DNA of 64,000 bases from Roseiarcus sp963823165 (GCA_963823165.1 CAWGKV010000002.1:62001-126000); one strand, 5' to 3'. Positions 26,353-34,770 are shown, counted from the first letter of the stretch. The notes: generated by a model from the sequence alone, not told the origin. Numbers and translations are program-made.

Positions 26353-27612
26353 ATGGCCACGTCGAACACGCCTCTTAACGACGCAAGTCGGTACGCCCCC
26401 GACGGCCCCTACGCCCTCGCCCGCCTGGCGCTGTCGCTTATGATCGCGACGCTGGTCGGGGCCGGCATGTGGGCGGTCATCGTCGTCCTGCCGCAGGCGC
26501 AACTCGAGTTCGGCGTCGACCGCGCGGCGGCCTCGTTGCCCTACACCCTGATGATGTGCGGCCTCGCCTTCGGGACGATCGTGCTGGGGCGCATGGCGGA
26601 CCGCAGCGGCTTCGCCGTTCCGCTCGTCCTCGCCGGTTCGATACAGAGCCTCGGCTTCGTCCTCGCCGGCCGCGCCCCCAACCTCGCAATGTTTTCGGCG
26701 GCCCATGTGCTGATCGGCGTCGGCACGGGGACCGGCTTCGGACCGCTGATGGCGGATATCTCCCACTGGTTCGTCAAGCGCCGCGGACTCGCGGTGGTCG
26801 TCGTCGCGTCGGGCAATTATGTCGCGGGCGCGATCTGGCCGTTGCTGATGAATTTGACGATCCCGCTGATCGGCTGGCGGGCGACCTACGCCGGCATCGG
26901 CCTGGTCATCGCGCTGACGGTCCTGCCGCTCGCCTTGCTGATGCGAAGGCGGCCGCCCGCCGCGGTGATCGCCGAAGCCGAACTGGCGACCCGGGCGGCG
27001 CGCGCCGAAGTCGGCATATCGCCGCGCCTGTTGCTGGTCCTCCTGGTTCTCGCCGGCTTTTCCTGCTGCGTCGCGATGTCGATGCCGCAGGTGCATATCG
27101 TCGCCTATTGCGGCGATCTCGGCTATGGCGTCGCGCGCGGCGCCGAAATGCTGTCGCTCATGCTGCTGCTGGGCATCGTCTCGCGCATCGGCTCCGGCAT
27201 CGTCGCCGACGTGATCGGCGGCTCGGCCACCCTCCTGATCGGCTCCTTCATGCAGGGGGTCGCGCTGCTGCTCTATCTCTATTTCAATGGCCTGACGTCG
27301 CTGTTCGTGGTCTCCGGAATCTTTGGCCTGTTCCAGGGCGGGATCGTCCCGATGTACGCGGTGATCTGCCGCGAGCTCCTGCCGCCGCGCGAGGCGGGAG
27401 CGAAGATCGGGCTCGTCGTCTCGGCGACGATCTTCGGCATGGCCTTCGGCGGCTATTTCTCCGGGGTGATCTTCGACCTCACCAGCTCCTACCGCATGGC
27501 CTTCCTGAACGGCGTTTTGTGGAACGCGTTCAATTTCGCCATCGTCGGCTGGCTGTTCTTGCGCCGCCGCAAGCGCGCGCCGCAGGACGGGCTGGTTGAG
27601 GCGGCTTCATGA
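26353..27612 (+). CDS. MFS transporter, OFA/monocarboxylate-like
   Basis: A 419-residue protein with 12 predicted membrane helices. Features: LGRMADRSGFAVPL in the 2-3 loop, IGVGTGTGFGPLMADISHWF-VKRRGLAVVVVASGNYVAGA around helices 4-5, and a Pro/Arg-rich central loop (MRRRPPAAVI). The HWFVKRRGLA motif is frequent in oxalate/formate-antiporter-like and monocarboxylate carriers; the substrate cannot be read from sequence. It lies 60 bp behind ddl on the same strand. A 64-bp repeat array follows it. Confidence 0.85.
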   Translation: MATSNTPLNDASRYAPDGPYALARLALSLMIATLVGAGMWAVIVVLPQAQLEFGVDRAAASLPYTLMMCGLAFGTIVLGRMADRSGFAVPLVLAGSIQSLGFVLAGRAPNLAMFSAAHVLIGVGTGTGFGPLMADISHWFVKRRGLAVVVVASGNYVAGAIWPLLMNLTIPLIGWRATYAGIGLVIALTVLPLALLMRRRPPAAVIAEAELATRAARAEVGISPRLLLVLLVLAGFSCCVAMSMPQVHIVAYCGDLGYGVARGAEMLSLMLLLGIVSRIGSGIVADVIGGSATLLIGSFMQGVALLLYLYFNGLTSLFVVSGIFGLFQGGIVPMYAVICRELLPPREAGAKIGLVVSATIFGMAFGGYFSGVIFDLTSSYRMAFLNGVLWNAFNFAIVGWLFLRRRKRAPQDGLVEAAS

Positions 27613-27787
27613 CGCTGGTCCCCAGATGGACCGGGCGAGAATCGAATCCCGCTGGGCAGCCGTGGAGAACCACCCAGGTCCCCGGAAAACGAACCCCGCC
27701 CGGTCCCAGGAAGACGCGCCTCGCGACGGCTTCCCGGGAAATTCCTATGCAAGGTCGGATCAGCAGTCTGCACACTTTTGCACACAT

Positions 27788-28101
27788 CGGCCTGTAGGCG
27801 CGACCGCTGGTCCCGCCCGACGCGCTCAGCGCGCGCGTCTACAATGACGCTCGGCCTGTAGGCGCGACCGCTGGTCCCGCCCGACGCGCTCAGCGCGCGC
27901 GTCTACAATGACGCTCGGCCTGTAGGCGCGCCCTGGTCCGCGTCCGACGCGCTCAGCGCGCGCGTCTACACTGACGCTCGGCCTGTAGGCGCGACCGCTG
28001 GTCGCGTCCGACGCGCTCAGCGCGCGCGTCTACAATGACGCTCGGCCTGTAGGCGCGACCTCTGGTCCCGCCCGACGCGCTCGCCGCGCGCGTCTACAAT
28101 G
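27788..28101. repeat. Five-unit 64-bp tandem palindromic repeat
   Basis: Units start at 27788, 27852, 27916, 27979 and 28043 (lengths 64, 64, 63, 64 and a partial last). Each opens CGGCCTGTAGGCGCG and ends GCGCGCGTCTACAATGACGCT, so the TGTAG/CTACA ends of each unit pair. Units differ at only a few positions. The array fills the gap between the convergent MFS and cupin genes. Related single elements are at 30566, 42615 and inside the coding region at 56476. Confidence 0.85.
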
Positions 28102-28114
28102 GGCGGGGCGCGCG

Positions 28115-28606
28115 TCAGGCCGGCCAAAGCTTGGCCAGCGGGTCTCCCGTTACCGGATCGGCGGCGGGAAAGGGGAGACGCTCCATGCGCTCCCTCGCCT
28201 CGCGCGTCGGCGCTTGGCGGCAAATGTCCCACTGCTGGTTCGGCGGATAGGCGCCGACCACCAGAAAGTCGTCGCTGGCCTCAAGCCGGCAATGTCCGGT
28301 CCCCACGGGGAGGAGCGCCGCGTCGCCTGGTTCGACGATCACTTCACGACCGTTCGGACCTCCGAGTACGAGGCGCGCCCGGCCCGCGGCGAAACCCAGC
28401 GCTTCGTGCGCGGTCGAATGATAGTGGTGAAAGTCGTAGACGTTGTTCCGCCACTGCGGCGGCCATCCGTTCCGCCGGAAGACGGCTTCGAACAGGGAAG
28501 CGGGATCGTCGCCCGCGACCTCGATCGCGCGCTTGTAGAACAGCGCCGGAAGACGCGGATTGTTCGGGACCCACCCGTTCGGCTGAAGAATGAAGCTCTG
28601 GGGCAT
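28115..28606 (-). CDS. Cupin-domain protein, YjlB-like
   Basis: The 163-residue protein starts MPQSFILQPNGWVPNNPRLP. Its single cupin barrel has motif 1 YDFHHYHSTAHEALGFAAGR with metal-binding His residues and a Glu, and motif 2 PGDAALLPVGTGHCRL with a second His. YjlB-type cupins are widespread, with unknown activity. A longer frame starts at 28669 but the conserved PNGWVPNN start supports the ATG used. Confidence 0.8.
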   Translation of the reverse strand: MPQSFILQPNGWVPNNPRLPALFYKRAIEVAGDDPASLFEAVFRRNGWPPQWRNNVYDFHHYHSTAHEALGFAAGRARLVLGGPNGREVIVEPGDAALLPVGTGHCRLEASDDFLVVGAYPPNQQWDICRQAPTREARERMERLPFPAADPVTGDPLAKLWPA

Positions 28607-28814
28607 GAACCCACCCGTGGCGTTGGCGCGGGAATGCCTCGGAGCTGACGGACGTCCGGCGCCCGCCATTTCCGAGCAAGAGGAAACCGCAGCGGTCGCG
28701 CGCCCGTTCCCTCCTTGCGCCGACTTGGCTGGCGCCCAACCGGCGGCGAAATTCTTTCTCGGCTCCGACGAAGCAACAGACCAGCCCGCCGGCGGCGAGC
28801 ATCGAGGTCACGGA

Positions 28815-30551
28815 TCATATGCGATCGGCCTCCGCCGCTGTCACAGGCGCCAGCTCTGCCGCCTTCTCGACGCTGCGCGCCTTCACCGTCGCCTGACGCC
28901 CCCTGGTTTCGACCTCGTGCGCGGGCAGATTGTCTGGTCCGAGGCCAGCTCGGGCGTACACTTCCTCTGACATCAGCACTTCGCAGCCGAGCGCCTTGGT
29001 CAGATCCTGCAAGCGCGCGGCGACGTTGACCGGGTCGCCGATCACCGTGAACTGCGCGTGGCGCTCGTAGCCGATCTCGCCGGCGACGATCGTGCCGGCG
29101 TGGAGGCCGATGCCGAAGCGGATGGGTTCGACCGGCCCGAAGGCGAGGGCGCGGTTCAGGCTCTCGACGTTCGCGGCGATGCCGGCGCATGCGGCGACCG
29201 CCTGCCGGCACGCCTCCTTCGGGCCGATCGTCAGGCCGAACAGCGCGAGCAGCCCGTCGCCCAGCACCTGATTGGGCTCGCCGCCGGCCGCGATCACCGC
29301 GTCGCTGACGGCGTTGAGGAACTGGTTGATGATGAAGACGGTGTCATAAGGCAATCGCCTTTCGGCGAGCCTGCTCGATTCGCGCATGTCGACGAACATG
29401 ATGACCGCGTAGCGCTCCTCGCCGCTGCGCGTCGGTCCGGCGTGACGGAGGTCGACGACGGTCGCGTGCGGCGGCAGGAGCGGCACGAAGGCGAGGTCTC
29501 GGGTCGGGCGCAACTGGCAGGCGAGCCGGACCCCGGGGCCGGCGCGGATGCGGTCGAGCACCGCCTGCTCCGCCGCGCTGATCGCGGGCAGCGCGGCGAG
29601 GTCGCCGAGAACCCGGATGCGGCAGGTCGAGCAGCGCCCGCGCCCGCCGCACACATGTGCGTGCGGGACGCCGTTGAGGAGGCTCGCCTCGAGTACGCTC
29701 AGGCCGCGCCGGACCCGGATCGCGCGGGCGGGATAGGTGAGCATGATCGATCCGACCCAGCGCTCCCTCAAGCGGCGAAGCGCGCGGGCGAGAAGCGCCA
29801 CGGCGAGAAGCGCCGCCAATGCGAGGTAGGTTTCATTGCGAATGTGGAGGAGAAGATCATTCTGAGCCGGGGTTCCGACGTGGTCGGGAGTCAGATTTTC
29901 CGCCCGCCAGGGCAACCTGCCGGCGAGCCGCAGGATCTGCCGGCCTCCCTGATAAAAGCCGAGCAGCGCGAGCGTCGGCAGCAGCACCGCGAACGACAGG
30001 AGGAGGTTTCTCACCCTGGCGTAGCCGGGCTTCAACTTGAGCCAGAAGTGGAGCCCGATGCAGCCGTGGATCCAGACGACGAGCAGCAGCACGGCCTGCA
30101 GAAACCCGTCCGGCGGCGGCCCGGCCCAGAACTTGTACAGCTCCTGGTCATAGCCCTTGTCGGTGCCGTACAGGCTCAAGGCCACGCGCGTGCTCACCAC
30201 ATGCGAGGCGAGCAGGAACGGAATGGAAAGTCCGAGCGCGAGCTGGGTCGCCTCCATCCGGGTCCAGCGGAACTGGCGCCGTTCGTAGAGCGCAAAGAAG
30301 CCGAGGCCGAGGTGGATCGTGAGCGCCCCGTAAAGAAGGATCGCCCCGGGCGCAGACTGCCAGATGAGTTTCTGAAGGGCGAGCCCGCTGTCCATCGCTT
30401 CGACGGAAATATTTCCCAGGGCATGGTTGAGGTAATGCAGCGCGACATAGGTGAACAGGACCAGCCCGCAGAAGAGCCGGGTCTGGCGAAGGCCGAGCCG
30501 CAGCTTGGGCCACGGCCGCGCGTCCTCGACGCTCCGCATGAGGTTTTCCAC
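28815..30551 (-). CDS. Membrane cytochrome b-like / 2Fe-2S ferredoxin / class III adenylate cyclase fusion
   Basis: GTG start chosen because GAGAGG lies 6 bp upstream; an ATG 12 bases in is also possible, and the frame upstream is repeat sequence. Residues about 20-260 have six membrane helices with several buried His (HYLNH, TIHLG, ASHVVS, IHGCIGLHF) like SdhC/FrdC diheme anchors. Residues about 290-375 are a ferredoxin domain with CGGRGRCSTC and a later Cys (LACQL). The C-terminus is a class III cyclase (IMFVDMRESS, VLGDGLLALFG, IGLHAGTIVAGEIG). Sinorhizobium CyaC has a similar diheme anchor. Redox-controlled cAMP synthesis is inferred. Confidence 0.85.
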   Translation of the reverse strand: MENLMRSVEDARPWPKLRLGLRQTRLFCGLVLFTYVALHYLNHALGNISVEAMDSGLALQKLIWQSAPGAILLYGALTIHLGLGFFALYERRQFRWTRMEATQLALGLSIPFLLASHVVSTRVALSLYGTDKGYDQELYKFWAGPPPDGFLQAVLLLVVWIHGCIGLHFWLKLKPGYARVRNLLLSFAVLLPTLALLGFYQGGRQILRLAGRLPWRAENLTPDHVGTPAQNDLLLHIRNETYLALAALLAVALLARALRRLRERWVGSIMLTYPARAIRVRRGLSVLEASLLNGVPHAHVCGGRGRCSTCRIRVLGDLAALPAISAAEQAVLDRIRAGPGVRLACQLRPTRDLAFVPLLPPHATVVDLRHAGPTRSGEERYAVIMFVDMRESSRLAERRLPYDTVFIINQFLNAVSDAVIAAGGEPNQVLGDGLLALFGLTIGPKEACRQAVAACAGIAANVESLNRALAFGPVEPIRFGIGLHAGTIVAGEIGYERHAQFTVIGDPVNVAARLQDLTKALGCEVLMSEEVYARAGLGPDNLPAHEVETRGRQATVKARSVEKAAELAPVTAAEADRI

Positions 30552-30565
30552 AATCCGCCTCTCGC

Positions 30566-30789
30566 CACCGATTGTAGACGCGGCCGCCGGCCGCGTCAGC
30601 CGCCGCTGCAAAGCGCGCTCCATGTCGGTGGCTCAGCTTCTTGCGGCAAGACGTGCTGAAGTCGTAGCCGGCAAATGAACGGCCCGGCGTTCAACGGCAG
30701 ACGATGAACGCGCGGGCGCCTTCGCCTCATCCGCCAGGTCGGGGCCCCTCTCCCTCCGGGAGAAGGTGGCGCGAAGCGCCGGATGAGGG
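30566..30789. repeat. TGTAG-type palindrome and REP-like element upstream of small membrane gene
   Basis: TTGTAGACGCGGCCGCCGGC-CGCGTCAG (about 30568-30597) is a single relative of the 64-bp array units and lies just upstream of the cyclase start. A REP-like element, GGCCCCTCTCCCTCCGGGAG-AAGGTGGCGCGAAGCGCCGG, follows at 30744-30789. I see no gene between 30552 and 30907. Confidence 0.55.
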
Positions 30790-30907
30790 AACCGGGCCGA
30801 AGCGCTCATAGCCCAACGGCGCCGTCTGCACGCGGCCCGGCGTGTGAGGCTCCTCACAGCGCTCCGCGACGTAACGTGCTTATGTCGATGCGAAAAAGGT
30901 GGAGATT

Positions 30908-31042
30908 ATGAGCAACTTCCGATCATACCCAGTGACTTCCGATCCAGGCTTGATGGACGAGCGCAACGAGCGCCCGGTGCTGATCGCCCTGGTCGCGACT
31001 CTCGCCGCATGGCTGGCCGTGTGCGCGGTCGTTCTCGCGTAA
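30908..31042 (+). CDS. Small single-span membrane protein
   Basis: A 44-residue frame, MSNFRSYPVTSDPGLMDERN..., with one C-terminal membrane helix (VLIALVATLAAWLAVCAVVL) and GGTGGAG 5 bp before the ATG. Too short for family recognition; the cytoplasmic head and tail-anchor layout is typical of small stress-linked membrane proteins. Confidence 0.5.
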   Translation: MSNFRSYPVTSDPGLMDERNERPVLIALVATLAAWLAVCAVVLA

Positions 31043-31126
31043 ACTGCGGTTGAAGACGATGCATCGCCCTCGCCGCGGGATTCTCGGGGGGGCCCGAGAA
31101 CGCGATCGCCCGCCGGATAGCCGTCG

Positions 31127-31372
31127 ATGAAAGTCATCGTTCTGGCCGCCGCGGCCAGCCTCGCGTTTGGCATGGCGGCGAGCCTTCCGGCCGACGCGCA
31201 GTTCGCTGCGCCCTACCCGCCCCTGATCGAACTGCCGCCGCCTCAACCCTATCCCGCGCCGCAGAAGCCGGCCTCGAAGCCGCCTCAGCCGGCCAGGGCG
31301 GCCCCGCCGCCGCAAGACGGCTCGCCACCCGAGCTGAGCCACTGCTACCAGGGCCGGACGAAGATTTGCTGA
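31127..31372 (+). CDS. Secreted proline-rich small protein
   Basis: An 81-residue product with a signal peptide (MKVIVLAAAASLAFGMAASL-PADAQ) followed by a Pro-rich mature region (PPLIELPPPQPYPAPQKPA) and a C-terminal pair of cysteines in ELSHCYQGRTKIC. Probably periplasmic. Function unknown; the two Cys could form a disulfide. Confidence 0.6.
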   Translation: MKVIVLAAAASLAFGMAASLPADAQFAAPYPPLIELPPPQPYPAPQKPASKPPQPARAAPPPQDGSPPELSHCYQGRTKIC

Positions 31373-31433
31373 TACGGGACCCTCCCGGTTCTCCGCCAGC
31401 AGAGGCGAGGCCGGGCCGGATAGCCGCCGCGCC

Positions 31434-31510
31434 TCAGGCGATCGCCTTCGTTCGTTCGCACAAAAATTGAGCAGTTTCAGCGAGGCGCCGTCGAGCGGGT
31501 CGCCCAGCGG
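31434..31510 (-). pseudogene. C-terminal fragment of an XRE-type antitoxin
   Basis: The minus-strand frame reads DPLDGASLKLLNFCANERRR, matching the end of the intact antitoxin at 42712-43041 (KPDGASLKLLNLVRTKGLKA); the DNA also matches over the GAGCAGTTTCAGCGAGGC stretch. No helix-turn-helix part remains. The rest of 31373-31732 has nothing I can support. Confidence 0.55.
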
Positions 31511-31732
31511 GCGCTCGTTCCCGGCGCGGATTGCAGTACTCCAAATCCCCTGCTGTTCGTCCAGCAAGAGCGGCGAAGTCGCGCATTCAAGCCGAACCGG
31601 GCACGGGTGACGGATTTGATCGGCGCAAAACTATTGATCCGCATCAAACGAAAGTCGGACAAATCGTGTAAGGAAAATTTGCCCGTCGAGAGGCGCAGCG
31701 TTCCTCAGCTTCGGTGGGCGGGAGGGTGACGG

Positions 31733-31978
31733 ATGTCACAGAACGACGACGTTAAGACAGAGGTGCTGAACGCGCTGTATTGGGATCTCGCTGTCCCGCC
31801 GCACAGGGTGAAGGTCGAGGTGGAAAGCGGGTGGGTGATGATGTCTGGCATAGTCGAGCGGCCCTATCAGCTGGCGTGCGCCGAATCCGACGCACGCAGG
31901 GTTCTTGGCGTGGTCGGCGTCATCAATCAAATCCGGCTCGCGCCGGCGCGGCCGGAGCAGGAGGTCGTGGCCGTCTAG
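31733..31978 (+). CDS. BON-domain protein
   Basis: An 81-residue protein made of one BON domain: DVKTEVLNALYWDLAVPPHR-VKVEVESGWVMMSGIVERPY-QLACAESDARRVLGVVGVIN-QIRL. GGGAGGGTGACGG precedes the ATG. BON domains bind phospholipid or are linked to osmotic stress; a single-domain cytoplasmic form has no assigned role. It is the first of two small stress-type genes on this strand. Confidence 0.8.
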   Translation: MSQNDDVKTEVLNALYWDLAVPPHRVKVEVESGWVMMSGIVERPYQLACAESDARRVLGVVGVINQIRLAPARPEQEVVAV

Positions 31979-32077
31979 CTCGGGCGCATCGCCCTCGCGG
32001 TCCACGTAAGCTCCCGAGCTTTGCGACGATCAGCGGTGGGAGGCGGCCTCGAATTGCAGACTTGGAGAAAGCAGAGC

Positions 32078-32293
32078 ATGAGCGCCTCGGAAAAAGTGAT
32101 TCGTCGATTGGCCTATGAGCTATGGGAGCAAGCGGGCAGGCCTGACGGTCGAAGCGACGAATTCTGGTTCGCAGCCAGATACGAATCCGAACGGAGGGAG
32201 GAGACGGGAGAGGAGCTGGGCGCGCCCGTTCGCCGGTCTGGCAAACTGTCTCGTCGCCAGCCGGCGAGCGATTGGATGTCTATGGCGGCATAG
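32078..32293 (+). CDS. DUF2934 protein
   Basis: A 71-residue product with the DUF2934 core VIRRLAYELWEQAGRPDGRS-DEFWFAARYE near the start and GGAG 12 bp before the ATG. DUF2934 is a short alphaproteobacterial domain of unknown function, often found in stress-induced genes. The tail is basic and unconserved. Confidence 0.75.
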   Translation: MSASEKVIRRLAYELWEQAGRPDGRSDEFWFAARYESERREETGEELGAPVRRSGKLSRRQPASDWMSMAA

Positions 32294-32358
32294 CCTAGGC
32301 GGCGAGTTGCATCCCGCGCTCGGGGCTGTCCAGCGCCCGAAACCGCGCTATCGTCGTC

Positions 32359-32718
32359 TTAGCTACCCGCCTCATCGATATCTTGAAGCAGCGCCGCCGC
32401 CGCCTTGTCGAGCTCGTCCAGCTGGCCGGTCACGATTGACCCAACACCTCGGGATCGACGTGGCGATATTCGTGCCGCAGCAAGTTGCCGAGCCCATGGA
32501 TTTTCGACCACGGAACCTCACGGCCGTTTGTCCTTCATGCACTGTGGCAGGTGCTTTGCCGCTTCGGCGATGATGAGGAGCCCGTGCTCGACCGCGCGCT
32601 TCATTCCCCAACTCGCGGAAAACGCGCCAAGGTCAGCGTCTTTCGTGAGACCTCGGATGCCCGCAATCTCTTCGCGAATATCGATCAGCCACACGCGTGG
32701 CGAGCGGGCGATCATCAA
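32359..32718 (-). pseudogene. HEPN (DUF86) toxin gene with two frameshifts
   Basis: Three frames joined in order give a HEPN protein: ARSPRVWLIDIREEIAGIRG...AVEHGLLIIAEAAKHLPQCM; then VPWSKIHGLGNLLRHEYRHV-DPEVLG; then SIVTGQLDELDKAAAALLQD-IDEAGS to the stop. The middle piece carries the expected R-X4-H RNase-like motif (RHEYRH). Two frameshifts separate the pieces, so no full protein is made unless they are sequence errors. It overlaps the MNT gene by ATGA. Confidence 0.75.
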
Positions 32719-33011
32719 AAAACCCGTATCGCTTCCCGCTCGATCTCCGCACGTAAGGCCGGGCTCAGACCCTCGCGCGTGCCGTAATCGACCCGTTCGC
32801 CCAACCGCTCCTGCAACAGAAAATAGATATCCATGAACTCGTCAAAGCCGAACCGGCGCGATCTGCCCTTGTCTATGAAGACGTCGATATCGGAATCGGG
32901 TCCTGCCTCATCCCGCGCGTGCGAGCCGAACAAATAAAGCGCTTGGCCGCCGCGCGCGCGAATGGCGGGCTCGGCCTCCTTCAATCGCGCGATGACTTCG
33001 CTACGGCGCAT
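32715..33011 (-). CDS. MNT-family nucleotidyltransferase antitoxin
   Basis: A 98-residue minimal nucleotidyltransferase: ALYLFGSHARDEAGPDSDID-VFID with the GSX10DXD catalytic motif, then LLQERLGERVDYGTREGLS and IEREAIRVF. In MNT-HEPN pairs this protein neutralises the HEPN RNase, often by AMPylating it. Here the partner directly downstream is frameshifted, so the antitoxin is probably an orphan. It appears intact. Confidence 0.85.
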   Translation of the reverse strand: MRRSEVIARLKEAEPAIRARGGQALYLFGSHARDEAGPDSDIDVFIDKGRSRRFGFDEFMDIYFLLQERLGERVDYGTREGLSPALRAEIEREAIRVF

Positions 33012-33330
33012 GGTTCATATTAGCCCGAGGCCGAGCGCCCCGCCAGCGCAGCGACGCAAGCGTATCGTCGAACCCGCACACCGTGGCAGTGCAGCTAAAT
33101 TGACTCAGGTCGTGTGGTGCACTCTCGCCGTCACCGGGGAGGATTAAAGTGCACTGTGACTGAATCCGCGCCGTGGCGCCGTGGCCGAGGCCGTCCGCGA
33201 TCCCGAGTTGAACTGTCTGACTTCCGTTCGGCCTCGTCACCCATGCTCCCTTGCGCGTATCCTGCGCGCATCATAGTCAGAGGAAGCCGGAACCGTCGCA
33301 AAAGGCGTCGGCGGCAAAGGGAGGAAGATC
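33012..33330. other. Intergenic stretch without supported gene
   Basis: Short open frames only. CAGTGCAGC and GTGCACT elements near 33089-33155 hint at a decayed insertion-sequence end, but I cannot assign a family. Confidence 0.35.
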
Positions 33331-33852
33331 ATGGAACTGAGGCTCGTCGCCGCGGTCCTCTCGGCGGTTCTTGGGTTCTCGAGCTTGGCGAGCGCGGAGC
33401 AGGCCAATCCGCTCGACGTCGTCCCCGACAAGATGCCGTTCAGCACGCCCTATGGCGCTCCGATTTCGCTCGCTCGAGCGCAGGCGGCGATTGCCGCAGC
33501 CATGGCGGAGGCGGAGAAGCGCGGCTGGGCGCTGAACCTAGCGGTGGTCGATTCCGGGGCCAATCTCGTCGCTTTCGGGCGGATGGACGGCGCGCAGCTC
33601 GCCTCGATCCCCATATCCGAACACAAGGCGCGGGCGTCGGTGAAATTCCGCCGCCCGACCAAAGCGTTCGAAGAAGCGGTTCAGACGAAGGATTACAAAT
33701 ACGTGCTGAGCCTGGACGACATCATCGCCTCTCGTGGGGGCATTCCGCTGATCGATGACGGAAAGCTGATCGGCGCGATCGGCTGTTCGGGCGGCACGGG
33801 GTCGCAGGACGAGGCGGCCTGCATGGTCGGCGCCGCGACGATCAACAAGTAG
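33331..33852 (+). CDS. Secreted GlcG/HbpS-family heme-binding-like protein
   Basis: Start preceded by GGGAGGAAG. The 173-residue protein has a signal peptide (MELRLVAAVLSAVLGFSSLA-SAEQ) and a GlcG/HbpS (DUF336) domain: AQAAIAAAMAEAEKRGWALN-LAVVDSGANLVAFGRMDGAQ and the closing GGIPLIDDGKLIGAIGCSGG-TGSQDEAAC. Some family members bind heme or corrinoids; the substrate is unproven here. Likely periplasmic. Confidence 0.85.
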   Translation: MELRLVAAVLSAVLGFSSLASAEQANPLDVVPDKMPFSTPYGAPISLARAQAAIAAAMAEAEKRGWALNLAVVDSGANLVAFGRMDGAQLASIPISEHKARASVKFRRPTKAFEEAVQTKDYKYVLSLDDIIASRGGIPLIDDGKLIGAIGCSGGTGSQDEAACMVGAATINK

Positions 33853-33873
33853 CCGCTCCAATCGCGTTCCCGG

Positions 33874-34770
33874 TTATGTCGATCGCGGTGCGTGAAGCTG
33901 AAAGATCTTGAAATAGAGGGAATCGTGTTTCTGGCCGAGCGGAATGGCCTCACGCCGGAGGTAAAAAGTGTCCTTGGCCTTCGCGCTCATGCGGATGAGA
34001 CTGTACCAGCTCTCCTTCAGGCCGCCCATCGAAGCGCTCGACTCCACCACGTAGACCGCTCGCGGGATTGAGCCATTCGGGAGTCGAATTTTGCGCGGCT
34101 CGGTGATCGCGATATGCCCGATGTCCTCGCCCGCGCCGTCCAGAATCGAGCCTTGCTCATTCGTCCTGAGAAACAGATAGGGACCGAAGGCGACGTCCTC
34201 CCAACGCGTTACGACAATGTTGCCTCCCTGATAGACATTGATCTTGCTGTTCGGGCCTTCTGAAGCGTCGAGGCCGTGATCGGTCCATCCGTTATTGTCG
34301 GTCACGTGCCAGATGAAATTTCCCGTAAAACCGTTGCAGTCCAGACCCAGGGCGCTGTCCGCATATTTCTGCAGAGACGCCTGGTCGGAACTCGTGAGCT
34401 TCCAGGAGGCGGCGAGCTCAAGAACGATCTGACAGAGCTCAGGCGAACCTTTTCCCTGAAAAACCGCTTTTAGCGCGCGGAACGCATTGCGATAATCCGG
34501 GGTGTAGAGTTTCTTTGCATCGTCGGCCGTGAGATCGGAGAGGCCGGAGCCGGAGTCGATCTTCAGCGGCGTGTCGCTCGGAAAGCCCTTCTTGGCGAAA
34601 TCGAACAACTTCCCTTCGAACGCGTCCATGGCCGCCTTATTGACCGCCATGCCGCCGGTTCCCATGAAAGTCGCGCGATATTTGGTCACGCTGACGGACG
34701 CAGGGCCGCCGGTCTTGAGCGAGATCTGGAGATTCTCGTAACGCTTCTTGTAATCGATGGGCGTCGTCAT
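33874..34770 (-). CDS. Unknown protein with NlpC/P60-like DCNGF and GHIAI motifs
   Basis: A 298-residue protein without signal peptide or membrane segment. LGLDCNGFTGNFIWHV followed about 70 residues later by EDIGHIAITEP gives the Cys and His spacing of papain-like NlpC/P60 amidases (DCSGF...GH). The N-terminal 100 residues (YKKRYENLQISLKTGGPASV) are unassigned and begin like a strand-rich domain. I do not recognise the whole protein. It converges with the heme-binding gene and is the first member of a lower-GC accessory region. Confidence 0.45.
   Translation of the reverse strand: MTTPIDYKKRYENLQISLKTGGPASVSVTKYRATFMGTGGMAVNKAAMDAFEGKLFDFAKKGFPSDTPLKIDSGSGLSDLTADDAKKLYTPDYRNAFRALKAVFQGKGSPELCQIVLELAASWKLTSSDQASLQKYADSALGLDCNGFTGNFIWHVTDNNGWTDHGLDASEGPNSKINVYQGGNIVVTRWEDVAFGPYLFLRTNEQGSILDGAGEDIGHIAITEPRKIRLPNGSIPRAVYVVESSASMGGLKESWYSLIRMSAKAKDTFYLRREAIPLGQKHDSLYFKIFQLHAPRST

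Noticed and set aside
27630..27700. tRNA-like 3' end on the minus strand (GCGGGATTCGATTCTCGCC)
   Set aside because: There is one extra base in the T loop, no matching 5' acceptor strand and no anticodon arm at the right distance.
27788..28101. CRISPR array
   Set aside because: The whole 64-bp unit repeats without unique spacers and there are no cas genes; it is a simple tandem array.
29058..30659. 533-codon plus-strand frame opposite the cyclase fusion
   Set aside because: Low-complexity Arg/Gln/Glu composition and no domains; the minus strand encodes clear cyclase, ferredoxin and membrane domains.
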